Source: Chloroflexota bacterium
GTDB taxonomy: Bacteria; Chloroflexota; Dehalococcoidia; Bin125
Length of the DNA stretch: 64,000 bases
NCBI GenBank assembly: GCA_028875225.1
Contig: JAPPFB010000017.1
Location: 233,983-297,982, forward strand
Direction of reading: 5' to 3'
In this document: one piece after another, positions 49,644 to 58,714 of the stretch
Layout of the letters: each line of letters opens with the position of its first letter
Numbering within the stretch: position 1 is the first letter of the stretch
Translations under genes and position numbers: made by a program
Notes under the pieces: generated by a model
What the model was told of the DNA's origin: nothing
The model's input: only the letters and a program-made list of their open reading frames with translations
Databases searched by the model: none

Positions 49644-50030
49644 CTACTGCAGGCCCGGCAGCGACAACCCGTCCGTCAGACCCGACATTCGCTCCTGCTG
49701 CATCTCTTCCAGCCGGTCCTGCGCTTCGTTCACTGCCGCCAGGACCAAATCCTGCAGCATTTCCGTGTCGTCCGGGTCGACGACGTCGGGGTCGATGGTG
49801 ACCTCGCGCAGCTTGTGATCGCCGCCCAGGGTGACGGAGACGACGCCGCCGCCGACGGAGGCCTCGACGGTCGCTTCCTTGAGTTCGTCCTGGGCTTCTG
49901 CCAGCTGGTTCTGTAGGTCCTGGGCTCGACGCAGCATCTCCGGGGAGAAGCCGCCGGCCCCGGCGACGCCCTGTCCACGCGCCTTGTTGGATCGCGCCGG
50001 CCGGAACATTCCGCCCTTCCGCTTCGCCAT
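49644..50030 (-). CDS. YbaB/EbfC family nucleoid-associated protein
   Basis: A 128-residue member of the YbaB/EbfC family, small DNA-binding dimers shaped like tweezers. The family core is LRRAQDLQNQLAEAQDELKE (about 30-49), then VSVTLGGDHKLREVTIDPDV (about 60-83). The first 28 residues are a Gly/Arg/Ala-rich extension before the core. The position between dnaX and recR is conserved in bacteria. A start a few codons later is possible but would not touch the domain. Confidence 0.9.
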   Translation of the reverse strand: MAKRKGGMFRPARSNKARGQGVAGAGGFSPEMLRRAQDLQNQLAEAQDELKEATVEASVGGGVVSVTLGGDHKLREVTIDPDVVDPDDTEMLQDLVLAAVNEAQDRLEEMQQERMSGLTDGLSLPGLQ

Positions 50031-50330
50031 CGTCAGCCCTTTCGCCGGAACTGTTCATTTCCAGTTTAGGCGCTCGACTGTTGCGTCCCCGGCGGCTGCC
50101 AGCACAGGAAATTTTCTTCGGCGCCCAGAAGCGACGAAATCCAGCAAATCACTGGACGAACGCTCGAGTGCGGGGTTCACTTCTGCACAATTTCGTTCTG
50201 GCTTTTGCGGTGTTCGGACGGGTGTTGTTGTTCGATGTTGTTCGATTCTGTTCGGATCTGGACGGATCTGGACGGACTTGGACGAGGTTTGTTTGAGTCT
50301 GTACTGAAGTGGATGGATGTGTCTGCCGGA
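50031..50330. other. Gene-free AT-richer region with 10-base tandem repeats
   Basis: The usual dnaX-ybaB gap is short; here it is 300 bases and T-rich on the plus strand. It contains three tandem copies of a 10-base unit (GGATCTGGAC, last one GGACTTGGAC) at 50254-50283 and repeats of GTTGTTCGAT before it. The unit is like the ACAAATCTGG repeats in the 3' part of the broken HTH gene (41843-41866). Translated on the plus strand the region gives IWTDLDGLGRG, similar to IQTNLDKSGQE there. It may be a decayed end of a related gene. Confidence 0.4.
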
Positions 50331-51980
50331 TTAGTTGGCGTGGAATGGACGAGCTCCGAAGCGGGATTTTGCCTCCTCGGCGAGGCGACTCCGACTGGAC
50401 TGCGCTGGGGGCTTCGCTTGCGAGCCGCCGGATGCTCCTGCGGCGGGCCCATTGGACTGGGACAACAGGATGCATTCGACCTGGACCGGCCGCTTGAGGA
50501 CGTGCTCGGCGACCTCAGACAACAGTGGCAACGCGTCCTGGCAGCGCTTCATGTATCCCTCGCGATGGGCGGGGAACTCGAGCACCAGTCCGTTGTCCAC
50601 GGGCCGCGCTGATTGGCACCCGTCCCGCACCGCGGCCGCGAGCACCTTGTCGCGCCGCATCAGGGTGCCGACGATCTGGTCGAGCAGTCCCTGCCCTGCG
50701 GCCGCCTCCGCGACCGGTTCTGCTGTTCGCGCCGGCTGTTGTGGCTCCGTTGTTCGATCCGGCAGGTTTCGGGTCGCCTGTTGTTCTCGGGCTGACGATT
50801 GGCGCGGTGGGCGGCGTTGGGCGTCAGGTCTCTGCTGGCGCTGGGGACGTTGCTGGGTACTTGATTGGGTTCGTTGTTGGGTTCGTTGCTGGGGCGCCGG
50901 GTTCGATGGCGCCGGCGCGGGCGGCGGGTCGTAGACGATTGAGGCCAGCGCCAACTCCAGCGGGAGGGGCTGATACGGGTCTCGGCGCACGTCGGCTTCG
51001 GAGAACGCCCTCAGCGCCGTCACGGCTGCCTGGGCGTCGACGCCCTGGCAGATTTCGTCCAGCCGCTCCAACTCGGGGGCCGAGAGCGACAAGGTTCCGG
51101 TGGCTCCGGTCAGTTTGAGCAGGGCGTGGCGGAGATGAATGACGACCTGTCGCTTGAATCGTCCGAAGTCGATGGCGTCTTCCTGGACGGCGGAGAGCAC
51201 AGCCAGCCCTTCCGCCAGCTCCCCTCTCAGCGCCGCCGAAGCCAGCTCCGCGGCTCGCGCGTCGGGGCTGAGTCCCAGCGCCTCCTGCGCCGCTTCCAGC
51301 GAGATCGTGGCGCCGCACATGACCCAGACCTGGTCGAGCAGGTTGACGCCGTCGCGCAGGGAGCCGGTCGCTTCGCGCGAGATCAGGCGCAGCGCTTCAT
51401 CGGGGATGTCGATGCCTTCGGCCTCTGCAATGGCGTTCAGGCGCAGGACCATGTCGTCGACGCTGACTCGGCGGAAGTCGAAGCGCTGGCAGCGGCTGAG
51501 AATCGTCGGTTTCAGCGCCTCCGGATCGGTCGTCGCGAGGATGAAGACCACGTGCGGCGGCGGCTCTTCGAGGGTCTTGAGCAGCGCGTCGGCGGCGGCT
51601 CCGGTAAGTTGATGCACCTCGTCGATCAGATAGACCTTGAACCGAGCCGATCCCGGCTGATAGTTCGCCCGTTCGCGGAGTTCGCGGATGTCGTCGATGC
51701 CGCGGTTTGAGGCGGCGTCGATCTCGACGAGATCAAAACCCAGATCGTCCATTTCGCCGAGCGCCGTGGCGCCGGTCGAGGCCGTGCGGCCATTGATGGC
51801 TCGGGCGAGGATTCGCGCCGTGGTGGTCTTGCCGGTGCCTCGCGGCCCGCAGAACAGGTATGCGTGGGAAATCTTGTCCTGCGCGACGGCGTTCCTGAGC
51901 GTGCGGACGACGGTCTCCTGGCCGACGACCTCGTCGAAGTCGGCCGGACGCCACTTGCGATACAGGACGGCGCCGCTCAC
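50331..51980 (-). CDS. dnaX: DNA polymerase III gamma/tau subunit, lacking the zinc module
   Basis: A 549-residue clamp-loader ATPase. Walker A is GPRGTGKTTTARILAR (45-60); DLVEIDAASNRGIDDIRELR (about 83-102), VYLIDEVHQLT and the SRC sensor motif (ILSRCQRFDF) are intact. In the family, a cysteine-rich zinc module (four Cys) lies between the P-loop helix and EIDAASNRG. Here this part (residues 62-84) is short and has no Cys. The C-terminal third is Gln/Arg/Pro-rich, then a tau-like C-terminal domain. No frameshift is seen. ATP binding should work; subunit contacts may differ. Confidence 0.92.
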   Translation of the reverse strand: MSGAVLYRKWRPADFDEVVGQETVVRTLRNAVAQDKISHAYLFCGPRGTGKTTTARILARAINGRTASTGATALGEMDDLGFDLVEIDAASNRGIDDIRELRERANYQPGSARFKVYLIDEVHQLTGAAADALLKTLEEPPPHVVFILATTDPEALKPTILSRCQRFDFRRVSVDDMVLRLNAIAEAEGIDIPDEALRLISREATGSLRDGVNLLDQVWVMCGATISLEAAQEALGLSPDARAAELASAALRGELAEGLAVLSAVQEDAIDFGRFKRQVVIHLRHALLKLTGATGTLSLSAPELERLDEICQGVDAQAAVTALRAFSEADVRRDPYQPLPLELALASIVYDPPPAPAPSNPAPQQRTQQRTQSSTQQRPQRQQRPDAQRRPPRQSSAREQQATRNLPDRTTEPQQPARTAEPVAEAAAGQGLLDQIVGTLMRRDKVLAAAVRDGCQSARPVDNGLVLEFPAHREGYMKRCQDALPLLSEVAEHVLKRPVQVECILLSQSNGPAAGASGGSQAKPPAQSSRSRLAEEAKSRFGARPFHAN

Positions 51981-52041
51981 GACACCCCTCCGGTGTTCCC
52001 GCTGGCCATGCCCTGATAATAGAACATAGTATCTAGTGCCG

Positions 52042-52518
52042 TCAAGTCCGAGCGGCGTGCGGCATTCCGGAGCGACGCAGCGCGACGAGTTCCAACTGCT
52101 TCATCCGTGCGTCCTCGTCCGGTTCCTCGTGGTCGAAGCCCAGCAGATGCAGCGTGCCGTGCACCACAAGCAGCGCGAGTTCCTCGGCGAGGGTGCGTCC
52201 GCGATCACGCGCGCCTCGAGCGGCGACGGGCAGCGCGATCACGATCTCTCCCAACTCGGCCGCGCCATCGGGCCGGCGCAGTCCGTCGAAGTCGGTGTTG
52301 AACGAGAGCACATCGGTGGCCGAGTCCTCTCCACGGAACTGCCGATTGAGCCGCCGGACCGTCCGGGAGTCCGTGACCCGAACGGAGACGACACGGGCTA
52401 TGCGCAGTCTGCGGGACGCGAGAGTCTCTTGCACGCAGCGCTCAAGAGCATCCACATCGACGCGGTGGACAAGGGCGGAATCGACGAGGATGTCGACGTG
52501 ATGTCGCGAAGCCGTCAC
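52042..52518 (-). CDS. ybeY: Endoribonuclease YbeY (rRNA maturation factor)
   Basis: A 158-residue UPF0054 protein, a zinc endoribonuclease for 16S rRNA 3'-end maturation. The metal motif H-x3-H-x5-H is HGTLHLLGFDH (about 118-128). RQFRGEDSATDVLSFNTD (about 58-75) is also typical. The GTG at 52518 follows the nuoN stop directly (TGATGTG) and fits the domain start; an ATG at 52557 would overlap nuoN by 38 bases and add a Pro-rich tag. It lies between the complex I cluster and dnaX. Confidence 0.9.
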   Translation of the reverse strand: MTASRHHVDILVDSALVHRVDVDALERCVQETLASRRLRIARVVSVRVTDSRTVRRLNRQFRGEDSATDVLSFNTDFDGLRRPDGAAELGEIVIALPVAARGARDRGRTLAEELALLVVHGTLHLLGFDHEEPDEDARMKQLELVALRRSGMPHAART

Positions 52519-52519
52519 A

Positions 52520-53992
52520 TCAGGAGAATATGGCGGAAACGGCGGCCTCGGCAGCATTGATCAGCAGACCAGGATGCAGGCCGATCACCAGGACGCCGGC
52601 GGTGACCAGACCCATGGTGGCCAGCACGCTGTTGGAGGGACGCGGCATGGACGTCTCGTCTGCTTCGTCCTCGGCCGTGTCGATGAACATCGCCTTGACC
52701 GGGCGCAGGTAGTAGGCGGCGGAGATCAGGGTGTTGACCGTGCCGATCACCGCCAGCCAGGCGAGTCCACTCTGGACGGCCGTCTCGAACAGGTAGATCT
52801 TGCCGAAGAAGACGGCGGTCGGAGGCAGACCAATGAGCGAGATCAACGCAAAGGCGAGCACGATCGACAGCCAAGGCGATTTCTTGCCCAGCCCGGCGTA
52901 CTTGCGGATGTCGTAGCTGCCGCCGTTCTGGTTGGCGATCAGGACGATCACGGTGAACGCGGCCAGGTTGGTGACGGTGTAGCCGGCGAGGTAGAAGAGG
53001 ATGCCGCTGGCGCCGAGCAGCTCGCCTCGGTCGGCCGAGATGGCCGCGAGGCCGATCATCAGCGTGCCGGCCTGGGCGACGGAGGAATAGGCCAGCATGC
53101 GTTTGATGTTGTTCTGGCGGATGGCGAAGAAGTTGCCGACGAACATCGAAATCGTGGCCAGGACGGCAAAGATCGTCTTCCAGTGCTCGGCCAGCAGGTC
53201 GTCGCCGAGCGCCTCGAAGAAGACGCGGATGAGGATGGCGAAGGCGGCGGCCTTGGAGGCCACCGAGAGGTAGGCGGCAATCGGCGTGGGCGCGCCGGTG
53301 TAGGCGTCGGGCGCCCACATCTGGAAGGGCGCGACGGCGGCCTTGAAGCCGAATCCGGCGATCAGGAAGACGGCCGCCAGGATGAGCGCGTCTTCCTTGC
53401 CGTCGCCCTGCCAGGCGATGTAGGAGGCGATCTCGGAGAGGTTGGTGGAACCGGTCAGGCCGAGCAGGATCGCCATGCCGTAAAGCAGCACGGCCGAGGC
53501 GACGGCGCCGGTGAGCAGGTACTTGAGTCCGCCCTCGGAGCCCCAGCGGTCCTTGTAGAAGCCGACGAGGATGTACTGCGAGATCGAGGTGAGTTCGAGC
53601 GCGATGAAGATCATGATCAGGTCGCGCGAGCCGGCCAGCAGCTGCAGTCCAGCGGTCGAGAAGAGGATCAGCGCCAGGTACTCGCCGCGCCGAGACGGCG
53701 TCCGCTGCATGGTCTCGGTCGAGACCAGCACGGCGGCCATCGCGGCTCCGGCGAGCAGGATCTGGAAGAAGATGGCGAACTTGTCGACAACGTGGACGCC
53801 GCCGAATCCCTGCGAGCCGACGTGACCCTCGGTCAGCAGGACGGCGGAGTAGAGGATGGAGCCGAGCAAGGCCGCCAGGGTCGTGCCCATCAGCAGGCGG
53901 CGGTCCTTGATGAAGAGGTCGGCGATCAGGAGGAAGCCGCCGACGACCAGGAGGACGAGCTCGGGTCCGAGCAGATTGACGTCGCTGAGCAT
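52520..53992 (-). CDS. nuoN: NADH-quinone oxidoreductase subunit N
   Basis: A 490-residue antiporter-like membrane subunit of complex I with about fourteen helices. The Proton_antipo_M core contains LTSISQYILVGFYK and AYSSVAQAGTLMIGLA; the key Lys of the helical channel is in the usual region (FGFKAAVAPFQMWAPDAYTG). Length matches NuoN. The start codon overlaps the nuoM stop by one base. It is the last nuo gene here, and ybeY follows at once. Confidence 0.93.
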   Translation of the reverse strand: MLSDVNLLGPELVLLVVGGFLLIADLFIKDRRLLMGTTLAALLGSILYSAVLLTEGHVGSQGFGGVHVVDKFAIFFQILLAGAAMAAVLVSTETMQRTPSRRGEYLALILFSTAGLQLLAGSRDLIMIFIALELTSISQYILVGFYKDRWGSEGGLKYLLTGAVASAVLLYGMAILLGLTGSTNLSEIASYIAWQGDGKEDALILAAVFLIAGFGFKAAVAPFQMWAPDAYTGAPTPIAAYLSVASKAAAFAILIRVFFEALGDDLLAEHWKTIFAVLATISMFVGNFFAIRQNNIKRMLAYSSVAQAGTLMIGLAAISADRGELLGASGILFYLAGYTVTNLAAFTVIVLIANQNGGSYDIRKYAGLGKKSPWLSIVLAFALISLIGLPPTAVFFGKIYLFETAVQSGLAWLAVIGTVNTLISAAYYLRPVKAMFIDTAEDEADETSMPRPSNSVLATMGLVTAGVLVIGLHPGLLINAAEAAVSAIFS

Positions 53993-55557
53993 CAGCTGCC
54001 TCCCGCCCCAACATTGCCGGAAGTCGAGACGAAGGTCTCGATGTTCTCGACGATCGGCTCAACGCCCATCTCCAGCAGGTCCATGACGATCGACGGGTAG
54101 ACGCCGAGCAACACGATCAGCGCCATGAGCGCGCCGATGATCGTGAACTCGCTCCAGTGGTTGGCGTCGGGCAGGTGCGACCACTTCTCGTCCCTGGGGC
54201 CGAAGAAGGTTCGCTGGAGGGCCCAGAGGATGTAGGCCGCGGCGAGCAGGACGCCGAGCAAGGCGACCGAGACGGCGGCGGTCTGGGAGCCGAAGGCGCC
54301 GAGGAAGATCGTGATTTCGGCGACGAATCCGGCCAGCGCCGGCAGTCCGAGTCCGGCCAGTCCGGCGAAGATCATGCCGATTCCAAGTAACGGAATGTAG
54401 TGGGCGAGACCGCGCATGTCGGCGATCTGCCGCGTATGGGTGCGGTCATAGACGAGGCCGACCATGACGAAGAGCATGCCGGTGATCAGTCCGTGCGTGA
54501 CGAGCTGCATCGCCGCGCCGGCCATGCCGGTCACTCCGAGCGCGGAGACGCCGAGCAAGACGAAACCCATGTGGGAGACGGAGGAATACGCGATCAGCCG
54601 CTTCAAGTCGGTCTGCCGGATCGTCACGATGGCGCCGTAGACGATCGACACGGTTCCAATGATTGCGAGGGCCAGGTCGGCGTCGGCGCCGACGTCGGGC
54701 ATCAGAGTGAAGAGCAGCCGCAGGATGCCGTAGCCGCCCATCTTGAGCAGCACGCCGGCGAGGATCACGGAGACGGCGGTTGGCGCGTCGGTGTGGGCGT
54801 CGGGCAGCCAGGTATGCAGCGGCACGACCGGCAGCTTGATCGAGAAGGCGATCAGGATGAAGGCGAAGATCACCGGCGCGGGCAGGAAGGCGGCGGCGAG
54901 CGCGTCCTGGCGGATTTCGCGGATGTCGAAGGTGTCGGCGGCGACGCCCATGGCCAGGAATCCGGCCAGCATGAAGGCGGAGCCGAAGACCGTGTAGAGC
55001 ACGAACTTGAGCGCCGAGTAGTTGCGGTTGCCGCTGCCCCAGATCGAGATGAGCAGGAACATGGGAACCAGCTCGAGCTCCCAGAAGAGGAAGAAGAAGA
55101 TCAGGTCGAGCGAAGTGAAGACGCCGAGCACGGAGGTCTCGAGCACGAGCAGCCAGGCGAAGTATTCCTTGGTGCGTAGATCGATGCGCCAGGAGACGAG
55201 CACGCCGACCACGGTCAGGAACGAGGTCAAGAAGACGAGCGGCATCGACAGCCCGTCAACGCCGAAGGCGTAGGTGACGTTGAAGCCGACCGCTTCGGCG
55301 GAGATCCAGTCGAACTCGTCGACAAACTGGAATCCTGAGACCGAGCGGTCGAAGAGGACGAACATCACCAGGGAGATGATTAGCGTGGCCAGGGCGATGC
55401 CCAGCGCGATCCACTTGGGGTAGTCGACCTGGTTGCCGGGCGCGTTCTGGACCAGCCACTCGGTGCGTGTGTGGCGACCGGGGAGCAGCGCGATCAGCAG
55501 GACGCCCACCAGCGGCAGGAAGATCAGCAGCGACAGTACGGGGAAGCCCGGATCCAT
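53992..55557 (-). CDS. nuoM: NADH-quinone oxidoreductase subunit M
   Basis: A 521-residue antiporter-like subunit. Conserved stretches: FFFLFWELELVPMFLLI (with the proton-channel Glu), KLPVVPLHTWLPDAHTDAP and AYSSVSHMGFVLLG. About fourteen helices. The order nuoL-nuoM-nuoN is the normal one; nuoL lies 9 bases upstream. It pumps protons or helps couple quinone reduction to proton movement. Confidence 0.94.
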   Translation of the reverse strand: MDPGFPVLSLLIFLPLVGVLLIALLPGRHTRTEWLVQNAPGNQVDYPKWIALGIALATLIISLVMFVLFDRSVSGFQFVDEFDWISAEAVGFNVTYAFGVDGLSMPLVFLTSFLTVVGVLVSWRIDLRTKEYFAWLLVLETSVLGVFTSLDLIFFFLFWELELVPMFLLISIWGSGNRNYSALKFVLYTVFGSAFMLAGFLAMGVAADTFDIREIRQDALAAAFLPAPVIFAFILIAFSIKLPVVPLHTWLPDAHTDAPTAVSVILAGVLLKMGGYGILRLLFTLMPDVGADADLALAIIGTVSIVYGAIVTIRQTDLKRLIAYSSVSHMGFVLLGVSALGVTGMAGAAMQLVTHGLITGMLFVMVGLVYDRTHTRQIADMRGLAHYIPLLGIGMIFAGLAGLGLPALAGFVAEITIFLGAFGSQTAAVSVALLGVLLAAAYILWALQRTFFGPRDEKWSHLPDANHWSEFTIIGALMALIVLLGVYPSIVMDLLEMGVEPIVENIETFVSTSGNVGAGGS

Positions 55558-55566
55558 CTATCGCTC

Positions 55567-57582
55567 CTAGAACAGCACGACGGCGATCCAGATGATCATG
55601 CCGCCGAGTCCAATCGAGATTGTGCCCGCCTGCACCCATCCGTTCTGGACGAAGCGGGCGCCGTTGGAAATGGTCAGGCCCTCGCGCCAGGCGCGGTTGA
55701 CGACGCCGTCGACCACTGTGGCGTCGAACCAGGCCGAGGAACGGGCGATCCAGCCGTAGAAGACTCGCCGGGCGAGCAGATTCTCGGCCAGCGCGTCGAG
55801 ATAGAAGAGTTCGGTGGCGAACTTTTGCGCCTCGGGAATGGGCCAGATGCCTCCGGCGCCCCAGCTGCGGACGCGGTCGCGGTTGCGCATGAACCAGTAC
55901 GCGACGAATCCGGCGCCGACGGCGAGTGCGGTCGAGCCGAGGAATATACCCCAGCTCCAGTGGAACTTGCCGGCGTGCGGGTCGGGCAGCGCCCCGTAGA
56001 CCCAGGTCTGGAACTCGCCGCCGAAGGTCAAGAAGCCGGAGACGACCGAGATCACGGCGAGGATGATCAGCGGCGTGGTCATGCTGCGCGGCGACTCGTG
56101 CGGATGCGACGGGTCTTCGTTGCCGTGCTCGCCGGGCGCGACTTCTTCGCCGCCGCGGTACTCGCCGAAGAAGGTCATGTAGACGGCGCGGACCATATAG
56201 GCGGCGGTTAGACCCGCAGCGAGCAGGCCAAGGACGAATACACCCTTGTTGTTGTCCCAGGCTTCGATCAGGATCTCGTCCTTGGACCAGAAGCCGGACA
56301 ACGGGACGATGCCAGCCAGGGCCAGCGTGCCGACAATGAAGGTGCCGAAGGTGATCGGCATCAGGGTCCGCAGGCCGCCCATTCTGCGCATGTCGAAGGT
56401 ATTGGTCGAGTGATTCACCGAGCCGGAGCCGAGGAACAGCATCGCCTTGAAGAAGGCGTGTGTCATCAGGTGGAAGACGGCGGCGGCGTATCCGCCGACG
56501 CCGATCGCGAACATCATGTAGGCGAGCTGGGAGATGGTCGAATAGGCGAGCACGCGTTTGATATCGACCTGGACCATAGCGAGGATTGCGGCTCCCAGAG
56601 CGGTGCCGGCTCCGATCCAGGCGATCAAGTCGGATGCGGTCGATGAGGCATGAATAACGGGGAAGAACCGGGCCAGCAGGTAGACGCCGGCGGCGACCAT
56701 CGTGGCTGAGTGGACCAGGGCCGAGACGGGTGTCGGGCCTTCCATGGCGTCGGGCAGCCAGATGTGCAGCGGGAACTGTGCCGACTTGCCCACCGCGCCG
56801 GCGATCAGGCCGAGGCCGAACAGCGTCATCGCCGTCTGGCCGATCAGCAGGCCGTTGAAGGCGAACATGCCGGCTTCGGCGCCGCTATCGGCGAGGGCGT
56901 TGATCGCGGCGATGTCGAGCGTGCCGGTCTTGCTGAAGATCAGGATCATCGCCGCGAGCATGCCGAGGTCGCCGAGTCGGGTGACCAGGAACGCTTTCTT
57001 CGCCGCCGCTGCAGCTGCCGACCGGTGGAACCAGAATCCGATCAGCAGGTACGAGGTCAGACCAACCAGCTCCCAGAACGCGAAGAGCATCAGCAGGTTG
57101 TCGGCCAGGACCAGTCCCAGCATCGAGGTCGTGAACAGCGCCATGAAGGCGAAGTAGCGCCGGTAGCCGTGGTCGCCGTCCATGTAGCCGGTCGAATAGA
57201 CCTGGACGAGCAGCGATACGCCGGTGACGACGACCAGCATGACGGAGGTCAGGCCGTCGATGCGGACGCCGACGTTGACGATGAGCTCGCCGGCGGTGAA
57301 GAGTTCGTGCGTGCCGATGTTGAGCGGCAGGCCGCGCAGTCCGATCGAGTCGATCAGGTTGATCACTGCGAGCAGGAACGCGACGGCCAGCGCGATGATC
57401 AGCGGCGTCGAGGCCAGTCGCGGTCCGCAGAACAGATCGGCGATCGGTTTCCAGGATCGCGGATAGTTGGGGTCCCATTCGGGGATCTGGCGCTGCAGAT
57501 TCTGGTTGACCGCGGAGATACCGGCCAACACGAACGCGGTCAGCGGCAGGAAGAGGATCACCCAGAAGATGGTCTCGGGCAC
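55567..57582 (-). CDS. nuoL: NADH-quinone oxidoreductase subunit L
   Basis: A 671-residue subunit, the longest antiporter-like member. The N-terminal Proton_antipo_N part and the core are clear: FFLLMLFAFWELVGLTSYLL-type sequence around 155-175, QFPLHIWLPDAMEGPTPVSA (about 267-286), and AYSTISQLAYMMFAIG (about 340-355). The C-terminal part with the long lateral helix follows (about 590-671). It is four bases after the 64-residue protein gene. Confidence 0.94.
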   Translation of the reverse strand: MPETIFWVILFLPLTAFVLAGISAVNQNLQRQIPEWDPNYPRSWKPIADLFCGPRLASTPLIIALAVAFLLAVINLIDSIGLRGLPLNIGTHELFTAGELIVNVGVRIDGLTSVMLVVVTGVSLLVQVYSTGYMDGDHGYRRYFAFMALFTTSMLGLVLADNLLMLFAFWELVGLTSYLLIGFWFHRSAAAAAAKKAFLVTRLGDLGMLAAMILIFSKTGTLDIAAINALADSGAEAGMFAFNGLLIGQTAMTLFGLGLIAGAVGKSAQFPLHIWLPDAMEGPTPVSALVHSATMVAAGVYLLARFFPVIHASSTASDLIAWIGAGTALGAAILAMVQVDIKRVLAYSTISQLAYMMFAIGVGGYAAAVFHLMTHAFFKAMLFLGSGSVNHSTNTFDMRRMGGLRTLMPITFGTFIVGTLALAGIVPLSGFWSKDEILIEAWDNNKGVFVLGLLAAGLTAAYMVRAVYMTFFGEYRGGEEVAPGEHGNEDPSHPHESPRSMTTPLIILAVISVVSGFLTFGGEFQTWVYGALPDPHAGKFHWSWGIFLGSTALAVGAGFVAYWFMRNRDRVRSWGAGGIWPIPEAQKFATELFYLDALAENLLARRVFYGWIARSSAWFDATVVDGVVNRAWREGLTISNGARFVQNGWVQAGTISIGLGGMIIWIAVVLF

Positions 57583-57586
57583 GCCG

Positions 57587-57781
57587 CTACACCTTCCCCA
57601 GGATTTCCCGCGCCACGTGCGTCTTCGAATCCGGGACCATCAGGATCACCGGCGCGAAGTCGCCTTCGTCCTTGCGATCGGGCTCAACCACGAAGCGCAC
57701 CGAGACGCCCTCGGCGAAGAGCAGCTCGCGCAACGTCTCGGCGACGTAGCGGTTCGGCGCGGTCATCAGCGGAGCCCACAT
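57587..57781 (-). CDS. Small soluble protein inside the complex I cluster
   Basis: A 64-residue soluble protein between nuoK (7 bases upstream) and nuoL (4 bases downstream), so almost certainly cotranscribed. It reads as a small alpha/beta domain: LRELLFAEGVSVRFVVEP, then APVILMVPDSKTHVAREIL. This resembles DUF2007-type small signal-transducing domains, but I cannot be sure. No complex I subunit of this kind is standard at this place. The start is GTG at 57781; an ATG at 57766 is an alternative. Function unknown. Confidence 0.6.
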   Translation of the reverse strand: MWAPLMTAPNRYVAETLRELLFAEGVSVRFVVEPDRKDEGDFAPVILMVPDSKTHVAREILGKV

Positions 57782-57788
57782 CCCGTCG

Positions 57789-58103
57789 TCAGCCCTTCAA
57801 CAAGGTCGTGCGGTCGACCGAGATTGTCTGCCGGTTGCGATACACCACCAGCGCCAGCGCCAGACCCACCGCGACTTCCGCCGCCGCGACGGCGATGATG
57901 AAGACCACGAACACCTGCGTCGAGAGCGCCACCTCGGCCGAACCGAAGCGGGAGAACGCGACCAGCGTCAGGTTGACCGCGTTGAGCATCAGCTCAACGC
58001 CGATCAGCACGCCAATCGCATTCTTCTTCGACAAGGCGATGAAGAAGCCGATGCAGAACAACAACGCCCCGAGGACGAGGTAGTGCTCAAGTCCAATGAT
58101 CAT
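57789..58103 (-). CDS. nuoK: NADH-quinone oxidoreductase subunit K
   Basis: A 104-residue three-helix subunit. The family Glu residues needed for proton transfer are present (LIGVELMLNAVNLTLVAF near 34-51; a second Glu in the third helix AVAAAEVAVGLALAL). It overlaps nuoJ by four bases, the usual coupling. The length is normal. Confidence 0.94.
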   Translation of the reverse strand: MIIGLEHYLVLGALLFCIGFFIALSKKNAIGVLIGVELMLNAVNLTLVAFSRFGSAEVALSTQVFVVFIIAVAAAEVAVGLALALVVYRNRQTISVDRTTLLKG

Positions 58104-58711
58104 GAGCCGGCCTCACCGTCGGACGGAATCGGAGGATCGATGACGTCAACCGGATCGACCGAGCCGTCGCCATCGAGCTCTGCCTGCAGGGAGGATGCAT
58201 GCACCGCGGCGTCCTCGTCATCCTGTCGCGCCAGCGCGATCGCGCCAACCAGTGCGGCCGTCAGCAGGACTGCGCCAATCTCAAAGGGCAGGATGTAATG
58301 CTTGATCAGGCTCTCGCCGATCAAACGCGCCTGGTCGGTCAGGGCCGCTTCGCGCACCGCGCCCCAGTCGGTATCGATCGCCACCCAGAGGGTTGAGATC
58401 ATCACCAGCATCACGACGATCGCGGCCGGGCCGCCGGTCTTGATGTTCTGCGAGTTGTCGCGTTCCGCGCGCGGGGTCAGCATGATCGCGAACAGCATCA
58501 GCACCGAGATGGCGCCGACGTAGATCAGGACCTGGACCACGGCGATGAAGTCGGCGGAGAGGGTCAGGTAGAGGCCGGCGACGCCGAGCATCGACAGGAC
58601 CAGCCAGATCACGGCATGGATCAGGTTGCGGCTGATCATGATCATCGACGCGCCGCCCAGGGTCATCGCCGCCAGCGACCAGAACGCCAGGTGAAAGCCG
58701 AAGTCACTCAT
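58100..58711 (-). CDS. nuoJ: NADH-quinone oxidoreductase subunit J
   Basis: A 203-residue membrane subunit with five helices (NuoJ fold: HAVIWLVLSMLGVAGLYLTL, FIAVVQVLIYVGAISVLMLF). The C-terminal tail after the last helix is acidic (DDEDAAVHASSLQ). It follows nuoH by 3 bases; in most operons nuoI lies between H and J, but here there is no gene between them. Confidence 0.93.
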   Translation of the reverse strand: MSDFGFHLAFWSLAAMTLGGASMIMISRNLIHAVIWLVLSMLGVAGLYLTLSADFIAVVQVLIYVGAISVLMLFAIMLTPRAERDNSQNIKTGGPAAIVVMLVMISTLWVAIDTDWGAVREAALTDQARLIGESLIKHYILPFEIGAVLLTAALVGAIALARQDDEDAAVHASSLQAELDGDGSVDPVDVIDPPIPSDGEAGS

Positions 58712-58714
58712 GGG

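Noticed and set aside
52574-54100. 508-residue plus-strand frame opposite nuoN
   Set aside because: Gly/Glu/Arg/Asp-rich, a typical reverse image of a hydrophobic membrane protein gene.
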